Shown here piece by piece: positions 34,613 through 42,478 of a DNA stretch of 64,000 nt; position 1 is the stretch's first letter; every line of letters begins with the position of its first letter. This DNA comes from Prevotella sp. tf2-5 (GTDB lineage: Bacteria > Bacteroidota > Bacteroidia > Bacteroidales > Bacteroidaceae). The position numbers were made by a program, and so were the translations under genes. The notes beneath the pieces are model-generated. The model saw only the letters and a list, made by a program, of their open reading frames with translations, was not told the DNA's origin and searched no databases. The stretch is from assembly GCF_900115435.1 (NCBI RefSeq), contig NZ_FOWK01000008.1, positions 117,215 through 181,214 of the forward strand, in the 5' to 3' direction.

Positions 34613-36276
34613 TAATCAACCGAAAAGACGAAGTCTTGAAGGGTACAGAGGGATTTCTCCTTCGTGTCCGATGAGAAGATAAAGAAAACAGCATGCTTAC
34701 CTGTCAGCTCAGCAAGGGCTGGCAGGTTTGTTTTCAGTTCTGTAGGATTTTTCGGCATATCCGCTTTCAGCTCGATAGTACCGAGTTCTTTTCCACCTTG
34801 TGAAACCCATGGACGGTCTGCCATGATGGTGATCTTCCCGTCTATCCCCTCCGGAATCAGGTTCAACAACAGGCTCACATCCTTCCTGCCGTTGACAGCA
34901 TCGAAGTTGAAATACTTATACCCCACGATAGAGCCATCGGTATTGTTGACCACGAAATTGGTGTTGTTACGGAGGTCGTAGGGCTTCTCAAACTTATCGT
35001 CGGTACCATAGCTGGCAGCCACATAAGAGCCGTAGAACGTGTTGTTGGGCCACTCGTGGATGGCAACCTTCGGACCAGTGTACCAGCAACAGATACCAGC
35101 AGAGTGACGCTCAAAGGGGTCAAGACCGTTCAGGGCAAAGCCCTCGGAGGTGTATTCACCCTCACTGATCTCCACCTTGCCACCAGGTCCTTCCTCCACT
35201 TTCACGGTGATAGGTGCCACCATAGCCTGACGGGCAAACTCATTGAGTCCTGATTGTCTGTGATAGAACACATACCACTGTCCGTTGATCTCACAGATAC
35301 TTCCATGGGTGTTGCCAGAGACATTGGCAGAGGCGATCACGTTGCCTTGCTCATCTTTCTCACGGGCACGACCGTCGATAATCGTTCCGCCATAGGTCCA
35401 AGGACCCAACGGCTTGTCGCTATAGGCATAGGCAAGGGTATAGTTGGTGGTGGGCAGTCCGAACTCACCTTCCTCCGTGAAACGGCTATAGATAAACACA
35501 TACTTGTCTTTGACTTTACGGATGGAGGAGGCTTCGAAGAAACGGAACTTACCTGGTTCCTTGTAACCGGATATCATACCATCCACCACCTTGGTGCCAG
35601 GCATGACAGTAGCCATGGTGGCAGGGTCAAGTTCTGCCGCCATCGAGTGTCCGAAGCCCCAATAGCCATAGACTTTCCCGTCATCGTCAACGAAAACTCC
35701 TGGGTCAAACTGTAGAACACCATCCGTGGCATTCGGGTTCTCCTTGCTCCAGTTACATACCTCAAAAGGTCCATCAGGACGGTCGCTCTTAGCAACCAGT
35801 CCGTTACGCCCCCCATGCTGATCGTTGGGGTAGAGGTAGTAAGTCTTCTTCCCGTTCTTATCCGTCACTAAGGTGACGTCAGGGGCGAAGAGCACATCGG
35901 CAAGACTGTCCTCGTTGAGGATGTCTCCCTTCGCATTCTTGTTGACAACGAGTATCTCACCATCGTACCGCCAGTTGTTCAGACTGTCTACCGAGGCTGA
36001 CCATACCACCTGCTCTCGTCCGCAATAGTCGGTGATACGACTGTCGTGAGAACCATAGATATACACACGGAGCTTCCCGGGTTGGTCAGGATCCTCAAAG
36101 ACGTAAGGCTCTCCGTCGGGAATATGTTCCCAAAGGGGAAGATAGGGGTTGCCGACAGTCGTAAGACCTTGTTGCTTCTCTGGGGTAGAGGCACTGCTTC
36201 CACAGGCTGTCAGCAGGAGTCCTGCTGTGAGCACAGTGAAAGACTGATAGATGGTTTTTAGTTTCATAGATGACAT
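34612..36276 (-). CDS. Glycoside hydrolase family 43 lipoprotein
   Basis: 554 residues. The lipoprotein signal ends at LLLTACGSS (Cys about residue 25), so it is anchored to a membrane and probably surface-exposed. The ATG at 36267 is an equally good start. Five-bladed beta-propeller motifs of GH43 are present: GSHDSRITDYCGREQVVW, DVLFAPDVTLVTDKNGKKTY with the family Asp, and FFEASSIRKVKDKYVFIYSR with the general-acid Glu region. The C-terminal 150 residues look like a carbohydrate-binding beta sandwich. Arabinan or xylan side chains are plausible substrates. It follows a small lipoprotein gene after two bases. Confidence 0.88.
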   Translation of the reverse strand: MSSMKLKTIYQSFTVLTAGLLLTACGSSASTPEKQQGLTTVGNPYLPLWEHIPDGEPYVFEDPDQPGKLRVYIYGSHDSRITDYCGREQVVWSASVDSLNNWRYDGEILVVNKNAKGDILNEDSLADVLFAPDVTLVTDKNGKKTYYLYPNDQHGGRNGLVAKSDRPDGPFEVCNWSKENPNATDGVLQFDPGVFVDDDGKVYGYWGFGHSMAAELDPATMATVMPGTKVVDGMISGYKEPGKFRFFEASSIRKVKDKYVFIYSRFTEEGEFGLPTTNYTLAYAYSDKPLGPWTYGGTIIDGRAREKDEQGNVIASANVSGNTHGSICEINGQWYVFYHRQSGLNEFARQAMVAPITVKVEEGPGGKVEISEGEYTSEGFALNGLDPFERHSAGICCWYTGPKVAIHEWPNNTFYGSYVAASYGTDDKFEKPYDLRNNTNFVVNNTDGSIVGYKYFNFDAVNGRKDVSLLLNLIPEGIDGKITIMADRPWVSQGGKELGTIELKADMPKNPTELKTNLPALAELTGKHAVFFIFSSDTKEKSLCTLQDFVFSVD

Positions 36277-36278
36277 GT

Positions 36279-37037
36279 TTATTGATTATTATCTGTCTTA
36301 CGGTAATAGCTCTGCTCATGGTCCTTGAACTTAAGGACGAGGGTGTCACGCTGTAATTGGATGATATCTGCGGTATCGGTCTCTGGCGCTCCCTTCTTAC
36401 CTTTGGGCAAACGGATGGAGTCGGTTGTCAATATCAGTCTGCCGTTATACAGTCGCCATTCTTTATATCTCCTGATGGCAGGATACTCCACCGGGCTCAT
36501 ATGATCAGTAGTCGTCTGTCTCATACCGCCAAAGCTCTGGGCGATATTGCCCCGTTTCAGTTGGAAACCATACTCACGGGGAACCATGAGCGACTGTCTC
36601 ACAGAGTCAGGAATCCGTGACAGCATCCTCTTTTGCACACGGTCGGGCATCTGGTCAAGGTTACGGAAGTGTGGCATCACTTGATAACACCATTTCCCAC
36701 GCAGCCGTTCGATGTTCACCACCATCAGCGCCTCCGCCTTATCCTCGGGATTGAGGATGACACCCAACTCGTCACCGATACATGGACGTCCATAGATATG
36801 ACGACTTTGGAACGCATTGATGATATCAAAGGTGTCCGGGTCACCTCCGCTGAATGGCAACAGTACCAAAATGGAATCGGTACATCCCTCGCAGGCAAGA
36901 CCGTAGAGCGTGGAGTCTCCTGGCAGGTTCTTATGTGTATGGATGGGCTCGGTGGACTCTCTTTTTATCGGTTGTTTCTGATGGCATGCCGCCAGCATCG
37001 TCCCTAATAATATAAATAAGGTGAAAACTTTCTTCAT
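36279..37037 (-). CDS. Lipoprotein of unknown function, upstream of GH43
   Basis: 252 residues with a lipoprotein signal (MKKVFTLFILLGTMLAAC, Cys18). The mature part contains CEGCTDS at about residue 50 and a predicted small beta barrel with a segment GLACEGCTDSILVLLPFSGG and a C-terminal region like lipocalin-type domains of Bacteroidetes (EWRLYNGRLILTTDS). The family is not recognised with certainty. It lies two bases before the GH43 gene and is co-transcribed with it from a -7 box at 37055-37062. Confidence 0.7.
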   Translation of the reverse strand: MKKVFTLFILLGTMLAACHQKQPIKRESTEPIHTHKNLPGDSTLYGLACEGCTDSILVLLPFSGGDPDTFDIINAFQSRHIYGRPCIGDELGVILNPEDKAEALMVVNIERLRGKWCYQVMPHFRNLDQMPDRVQKRMLSRIPDSVRQSLMVPREYGFQLKRGNIAQSFGGMRQTTTDHMSPVEYPAIRRYKEWRLYNGRLILTTDSIRLPKGKKGAPETDTADIIQLQRDTLVLKFKDHEQSYYRKTDNNQ

Positions 37038-37054
37038 AAAAACTAAATTTTCGG

Positions 37055-37114
37055 CAAAGATACAAAATAATTGAGAGTTGACAATTGATAATTGATATTT
37101 TATTCGTAATTTTG
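37055..37114. promoter_or_regulatory. Divergent promoters for the lipoprotein and carboxyltransferase genes
   Basis: Minus-strand -7 box TATCTTTG at 37055-37062; plus-strand TAATTTTG at 37107-37114 in the form ATTCGTAATTTTGC. An AATTGAGAGTTGACAATTGA-type repeat lies between them. Confidence 0.6.
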
Positions 37115-37152
37115 CAAAAACATTAACAACACATTGTAGATTCCAACTATCT

Positions 37153-38925
37153 ATGAAGAAGAAAATAAAATTCAGTCTTGTCTATCGTGACATGTGGCAG
37201 TCAAGTGGTAAGTTCCAGCCTCGTAAGGACCAGTTGGAGCGTATCGCACCAGTGATAATTGACATGGGGTGTTTCGCCCGTGTAGAGACCAATGGAGGTG
37301 CTTTCGAGCAGGTCAACCTGCTTGCCGGCGAGAATCCTAATCCCGCCGTCCGTGCATTCTGTAAGCCCTTCAACGAGGCAGGGATCCAGACCCATATGCT
37401 CGACCGTGGCCTTAACGCCATCCGAATGTATCCCGTTCCTGACGATGTCCGTCAGTTGATGTATAAGGTGAAGAAGGCACAGGGTGTGGATATCCCCCGT
37501 ATCTTCTGTGGTCTGAACGACACCCGTAATATCATTCCCAGTATTAAGTGGGCGAAGGAAGCTGGTATGATTCCACAGGCAACACTGTGTATCACCACCT
37601 CTCCTGTCCATACCGTTGAATATTACAGTGCTATTGCCGATGAGGTGATAGCCGCTGGTGCTGAGGAGATCTGTCTGAAGGACATGGCAGGTATCGGACA
37701 ACCAGCTCTCCTGGGTGCCCTGACGAAGAGTATCAAGACGAAGCATCCCGATATCATCATCCAGTATCACGGACACTCAGGACCTGGTCTGTCGATGGCT
37801 TCTATCCTGGAGGTCTGCAACAATGGTGCGGATATCATCGATACCGCCATTGAACCGCTTAGCTGGGGTAAGGTGCATCCTGATATCATCTCGGTACAGT
37901 CGATGTTGAAGAACGAGGGCTTCGAGGTGGAGGACATCAATATGAATGCCTATATGCAGGCTCGTACCTTGACACAGGAGTTTATTGACGACTGGCTCGG
38001 CTACTTCATCAACCCTGCCAACAAACACATGTCCAGTCTGCTCTTAGGTTGTGGACTGCCTGGTGGTATGATGGGATCGATGATGGCTGACCTTGGTGGT
38101 ATCCATAGCATCATCAACAAGAGTCGTGCGAAGAAGGGTGAACCGGAACTGACAACCGATGATATGCTGGTGAACCTCTTCCAGGAGGTGGAGTATGTAT
38201 GGCCTCGTGTGGGCTATCCCCCATTGGTGACACCATTCTCACAGTATGTGAAGAATATCGCTCTGATGAACCTGCTGACGATAGAACAGGGCAAGGGCCG
38301 CTTTGTGATGATGGATGACTCCATGTGGGGCATGATTCTTGGTAAGAGTGGTAAGATTCCCGGTACCATTGACCAGGAACTCGTGGAACTGGCGAAGAAA
38401 CAGCATCGTGAGTTCACGGATGTCGACCCGCATACGCTTGTTCCTAATGCCCTAGACGACTTCCGTAAGGAGATGGATGAGAATGGCTGGGAGTATGGAC
38501 AGGATGACGAGGAGCTCTTTGAGCTCGCCATGCACCCGGAGCAGTATCGTAACTTCAAGAGCGGACAGGCGAAGAAGAACTTCCTCGCAGACTTACAGAA
38601 GGCGAAGGATGCCAAGATTGGTGCCAAAGTGTCTCCTGCGGAACTCGCTGCCTTCAAGCATGCGAAGGCTGATGCCCTCACGGCTCCTATTGCCGGACAG
38701 GTCTATTATCAGTTCTCGGGGGAGGGTGCCTGTGAGCCTTGTCTCGAACCATTCATCGGACAACAGTACAAAGAGGGTGATACCTTCTGTTATATCCAGG
38801 CACCATGGGGCGAGATCGTTCCTATTCCCGCAGCCCTTGGCGGCAAACTCGTCGAGGTGAGTGCCAAGTCCGGCAGTAAGGTGCGACGAGGTGATAACCT
38901 CGCCTGGATAGAGCGAGAAAGTTAA
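37153..38925 (+). CDS. oadA: Oxaloacetate decarboxylase alpha/pyruvate carboxylase B-like carboxyltransferase
   Basis: 590 residues. The carboxyltransferase barrel covers about 1-300 (KFSLVYRDMWQSSGKFQ; metal/substrate motif IQYHGHSGPGLSMASI; LKDMAGIGQP), followed by the conserved C-terminal linker domain (PGGMMGSMMADL, EYVWPRVGYPPLVTPFSQY). The last 70 residues resemble a biotinyl domain (LTAPIAGQVYYQF, EIVPIPAALGGKLVEV), but the usual A/V-M-K-M biotin lysine is not seen: IQAPWGEI stands in its place. It may therefore use biotin on a separate carrier subunit. It overlaps the HD gene by one base. Confidence 0.85.
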   Translation: MKKKIKFSLVYRDMWQSSGKFQPRKDQLERIAPVIIDMGCFARVETNGGAFEQVNLLAGENPNPAVRAFCKPFNEAGIQTHMLDRGLNAIRMYPVPDDVRQLMYKVKKAQGVDIPRIFCGLNDTRNIIPSIKWAKEAGMIPQATLCITTSPVHTVEYYSAIADEVIAAGAEEICLKDMAGIGQPALLGALTKSIKTKHPDIIIQYHGHSGPGLSMASILEVCNNGADIIDTAIEPLSWGKVHPDIISVQSMLKNEGFEVEDINMNAYMQARTLTQEFIDDWLGYFINPANKHMSSLLLGCGLPGGMMGSMMADLGGIHSIINKSRAKKGEPELTTDDMLVNLFQEVEYVWPRVGYPPLVTPFSQYVKNIALMNLLTIEQGKGRFVMMDDSMWGMILGKSGKIPGTIDQELVELAKKQHREFTDVDPHTLVPNALDDFRKEMDENGWEYGQDDEELFELAMHPEQYRNFKSGQAKKNFLADLQKAKDAKIGAKVSPAELAAFKHAKADALTAPIAGQVYYQFSGEGACEPCLEPFIGQQYKEGDTFCYIQAPWGEIVPIPAALGGKLVEVSAKSGSKVRRGDNLAWIERES

Positions 38926-39419
38926 TGGACTATCAGTCGCTTCTTGATAAGTATTATCCGCAGGATGACGCTCTGCGTCGTCTCTTGTTAAAGCACAGTC
39001 GGCAGGTTGCCGACCGTGCTCTGCTTATTGTGGACAAACACAGGGAACTGCCTGTCGACCGCCAGTTCATAGAGGAGGCGGCGATGCTCCATGACATCGG
39101 TATCTTCCGTTGTGATGCTCCTTCTATCTTTTGTAATGGTACGGAACCGTATATCAAACATGGTCCCATCGGTGGAGAGATCCTTCGTGCTGAGGGCTTC
39201 CCTCGTCATGCCAGGGTCGCAGAGCGCCATACGGGCACTGGCTTACCGGGCTATGAGCCGGAGACATTGGAGGAACAGATCATCTGCTATGCTGACAAGT
39301 TCTATTCCAAGTCCAGTCCCGACCATGTGCGTACAGTCCTGGAGACTGCCCAGTCTTTAGAGAAGTTCGGTGCCGAAGGGGTTAGGATTTTCCTTGAATG
39401 GGCAGAGCGATTTGAGTAA
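38925..39419 (+). CDS. HD-domain phosphohydrolase
   Basis: 164 residues. The HD motif is visible: a first His in LLLKHSRQVADRALLI, the paired HD in FIEEAAMLHDIGIFRC, and a later DKFYSKSSPDHV segment with an Asp. Such metal-dependent proteins cleave phosphate esters of nucleotides or related compounds. It starts on the last base of the upstream stop (TAATG), so the two are co-translated; the shared role is unknown. It is followed by the dispersed promoter repeats that precede lptD. Confidence 0.85.
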   Translation: MDYQSLLDKYYPQDDALRRLLLKHSRQVADRALLIVDKHRELPVDRQFIEEAAMLHDIGIFRCDAPSIFCNGTEPYIKHGPIGGEILRAEGFPRHARVAERHTGTGLPGYEPETLEEQIICYADKFYSKSSPDHVRTVLETAQSLEKFGAEGVRIFLEWAERFE

Positions 39420-39593
39420 AAAGAAAACTCAAATAAGATTTGGTTTTCTTCTCACTTATTCGTAATTTTAACCTTCGGTTGAAAGGCTACGGGTAGGCGA
39501 ACGAAGTTCGGGAATGGGTAGGCTGCACCTCAAAAATAAAAATAAATTCATATTTATTTTGTATTTTGCTCGGTTTGCACTACCTTTGCAGCC
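39420..39593 (+). repeat. Two dispersed promoter-type repeats upstream of lptD
   Basis: 39423-39468 is a near copy of 33294-33340 (GAAAACTCAAATAAGATTTG, then GCTCACTTATTCGTA-like). 39518-39590 is a second family: GTAGGCTGCACCTC, an AATAAATTCATATTTATT palindrome, and GCTCGGTTTGCACTACCTTT. The same order occurs on the minus strand at 58684-58756. The -7 box TACCTTTG at 39581-39588 ends five bases before the lptD start. Confidence 0.7.
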
Positions 39594-42428
39594 GTGAGAA
39601 AAAATACGCTCATCATCGTATTACTCTTCGTCCTTACTTTTGTGATGGCGGAGCTACCTCGTTTGCACTTCCCTCAGGAAGTGAGAGATGAGGATAGTGT
39701 CCGTGTGGACTCTTTCAAGACAGACACACTGACCGCTGACCGCCCAGCAAAGAAAACAGAGAAGGACACCCTGAGCATGGACTCCCTGCAGAAAGCTATA
39801 TGGAAGCATAATAAGGCTATTGACGACTCCCTGCATGCGGACAGTCTGAACAGGGAACGTAAGAAGGGTATTGATGCTCCGGTGGAGTATCAGGCTGATG
39901 ACTCCATGACTTATGAGGCAGGGTCAGGTATTGCCCGCCTGTTCGGTAACTCACAGGTGAAATACCAGGATATGGACCTGCAGAGTGACCAGATATTTAT
40001 GCAACTGGACTCTAGTCTGGTGCATGCCACTGGCTCCCGTGACTCAACAGGAACGAAGTTCGGTACTCCTGTCTTTAAGATGGGTAGCGACAGCTATGAG
40101 AGTGATACGATGGCATTCAACTTCAAGACAAAGAAGGGTCTTATCCAGAATGTCTATACCCAGCAGGATGATGGTTTTATGGTGTCTGAGCTCTCCAAGC
40201 GTAACGAGAAAGGTGAGTTGTTCCTGCAGCATGGTCGTTATACTACCTGTGATGAGCCTCATCCTGACTTCTATATCGCCCTGTCAAGAGCGAAGGTACG
40301 TCCTGGTAAGGACGTGGTGTTCGGTCCTGCCTACCTCGTGGTAGCTGACGTCCCCCTTCCTTTTGCCATCCCTTATGGCTTCTTCCCCTTTACGAAGAGT
40401 TACTCCAGCGGTTTCATCATGCCTACTTATGGTGATGAGACTTCCCGTGGTTTCTATCTGCGTGATGGTGGTTACTATTTCGCGATGAGCGACAAATGGG
40501 ATCTGAAACTGCTTGGTGAGATCTACACGAAGGGCTCATGGGGACTCTCCGCAGCCTCCAACTACCATAAACGCTATCGCTATAGTGGTTCGTTCTATGC
40601 CAGTTACCAGAACTCGGTGACGGGTGATAAGAACATGCCTGACTATGTGAAGTCGACGAGTTTCAAGATACAGTGGAGCCACCGTCAGGACTCGAAGGCG
40701 AATCCCTATTCCTCCTTGTCGGCGAGTGTTAACTTTGCCACGACGAACTATGAGCCGAACAACCTCAACTCGATGTATAACCCGCAGGCGATGACCCAGT
40801 CGACACGTACCAGCTCTGTCAGCTGGAGCACCAGTTTCTCGAGTATCGGTATGACGCTGAGCTCCACCGTCAACCTGAACCAGAACATGCGTGACTCTAC
40901 CATCGGTATGACATTACCTGACTTGAATATCTCCATTGCCCGTTTCTATCCTTTTAAACGCAGACATGCCGCTGGCAAGGAACGCTGGTATGAGAAGATA
41001 TCCATGTCCTATACGGGACAGTTGAGTAACTCCATCAATACGAAGGAGGATAAGATCCTGCACTCCAGTCTGACGAAAGACTGGCGTAACGGTATGAAGC
41101 ACTCTATCCCCATCAGCGGTAGTTTTACGTTATTCGGCTACCTGAACCTGAACCCCTCCATCACCATCAACGACCGTATGTATACGCAGAAATACAAACG
41201 GTCATGGGATGAGGACAGGCAACGGGAGGTTGTGGATACCCTGCAGGGATTCTATAATGTGTATGACTGGAGCCTTGCCTTGACGGCATCTACCACACTC
41301 TATGGCTTCTATATACCTAACAGGAAGATTTTCGGTGATAAGATACAGGCGGTACGCCATGTCTTCACACCAACGATCGGGTTTAGTTACGCCCCGGACT
41401 TCAGCAGTTCCCGTTATGGCTATTATGACACTTATACGAAAACGGATGCGGATGGTAACGTGTCGTTGGTGGAGTATTCTCCCTATACCGGGACACTCTA
41501 TGGGGTACCGGGAAAGGGAAAGACGGGAAGAATCTCCATGGATATCAAGAATAACATTGAGATGAAGGTTCGCAGTGATGATGACTCGACTGGTTTTAAG
41601 AAGATCAGTATCATCGATGAGTTAGGAGCCTCTATGTCGTATAACTTCGCCACGGACTATCATCCGTGGAGTGACCTTTCCACACGTCTGCGCCTGAAAC
41701 TATCGAAGAGCTACACCCTTAACCTGAATGCGGTATTCGCTACCTATGCCTATGAGATAGACTCTGTGACAGGACGTCCTTATATCGGTAACCGCACGGA
41801 GTATAGCAAGGGACGTTTCGGTCGTTTCCAGGGTATGTCCCAGAACCTGTCGTACACCCTCGATAACAAGAAGATAGCTAACTTCTTCAAATGGCTGAGA
41901 GGTGAGAAGGTGAAGAAAGACAAGGACAAGAGGGACGAGGAGAAATATGATACGGGTGTGGAGACGAATGTCGATGATAAGATGGAGGCAGGAAAACATG
42001 GTGCCCGCAGGAGTGAGTCCAGCAAGGCAGAGACGGATGAGGACGGCTATATGCTGTTTAACGTGCCTTGGTCACTGAGTATCGGCTATGGTATCACGAT
42101 GCGTGAGAATACTGGTGGACGCTTTAACTACGACACGATGCGCTATCCGTATAAGTTCACGCAGAACCTGAATCTCAGTGGTAACGTACGGATCTCTGAC
42201 GGGTGGAATATCTCGTTCTCCTCGGGTTATGATTTCGAGAACCATAAGATTTCCATGACGACGGCATCGCTCTCACGTGACCTCCACTGTTTCAATATGT
42301 CATGCTCTGTGGTACTGGCTCCCTATACCAGCTATAACTTCTCGTTCCGATGCAATGCCGCTACGCTTACCGATGCCTTGAAATACGATAAGCGCAGCAG
42401 TTATTCGAATGCGGTACAGTGGTACTGA
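39594..42428 (+). CDS. lptD: LPS-assembly protein LptD, Bacteroidetes type
   Basis: 944 residues with a GTG start; the signal peptide follows immediately (RKNTLIIVLLFVLTFVMA), and the next ATG would remove it, so GTG is preferred. An OstA-like N-terminal beta-jellyroll (about 90-220: DSMTYEAGSGIARLFGNSQV) precedes the barrel (PFAIPYGFFPFTKSYSSGFI onward). It inserts lipopolysaccharide into the outer leaflet. A Lys-rich loop near 765-800 (KKDKDKRDEEKYDTG) is variable. The -7 box ends five bases before GTG, so the message is leaderless or nearly so. Its end lies next to a tandem repeat shared with the antiporter gene. Confidence 0.88.
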   Translation: MRKNTLIIVLLFVLTFVMAELPRLHFPQEVRDEDSVRVDSFKTDTLTADRPAKKTEKDTLSMDSLQKAIWKHNKAIDDSLHADSLNRERKKGIDAPVEYQADDSMTYEAGSGIARLFGNSQVKYQDMDLQSDQIFMQLDSSLVHATGSRDSTGTKFGTPVFKMGSDSYESDTMAFNFKTKKGLIQNVYTQQDDGFMVSELSKRNEKGELFLQHGRYTTCDEPHPDFYIALSRAKVRPGKDVVFGPAYLVVADVPLPFAIPYGFFPFTKSYSSGFIMPTYGDETSRGFYLRDGGYYFAMSDKWDLKLLGEIYTKGSWGLSAASNYHKRYRYSGSFYASYQNSVTGDKNMPDYVKSTSFKIQWSHRQDSKANPYSSLSASVNFATTNYEPNNLNSMYNPQAMTQSTRTSSVSWSTSFSSIGMTLSSTVNLNQNMRDSTIGMTLPDLNISIARFYPFKRRHAAGKERWYEKISMSYTGQLSNSINTKEDKILHSSLTKDWRNGMKHSIPISGSFTLFGYLNLNPSITINDRMYTQKYKRSWDEDRQREVVDTLQGFYNVYDWSLALTASTTLYGFYIPNRKIFGDKIQAVRHVFTPTIGFSYAPDFSSSRYGYYDTYTKTDADGNVSLVEYSPYTGTLYGVPGKGKTGRISMDIKNNIEMKVRSDDDSTGFKKISIIDELGASMSYNFATDYHPWSDLSTRLRLKLSKSYTLNLNAVFATYAYEIDSVTGRPYIGNRTEYSKGRFGRFQGMSQNLSYTLDNKKIANFFKWLRGEKVKKDKDKRDEEKYDTGVETNVDDKMEAGKHGARRSESSKAETDEDGYMLFNVPWSLSIGYGITMRENTGGRFNYDTMRYPYKFTQNLNLSGNVRISDGWNISFSSGYDFENHKISMTTASLSRDLHCFNMSCSVVLAPYTSYNFSFRCNAATLTDALKYDKRSSYSNAVQWY

Positions 42429-42478
42429 TTCCGTAATTTCGTAATTTCGTAATTCCGTGATTCCGTAATTCCATCATC
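42429..42478. repeat. TTCCGTAATTTCGTAATTTCG tandem repeat
   Basis: Five to six units of 8 bases (TTCCGTAA, TTTCGTAA, TTCCGTGA) fill the convergent gap between lptD and the antiporter gene. The same units in reverse (GGAATTACGGAATGACGGAA) occur inside mfd. Confidence 0.7.
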
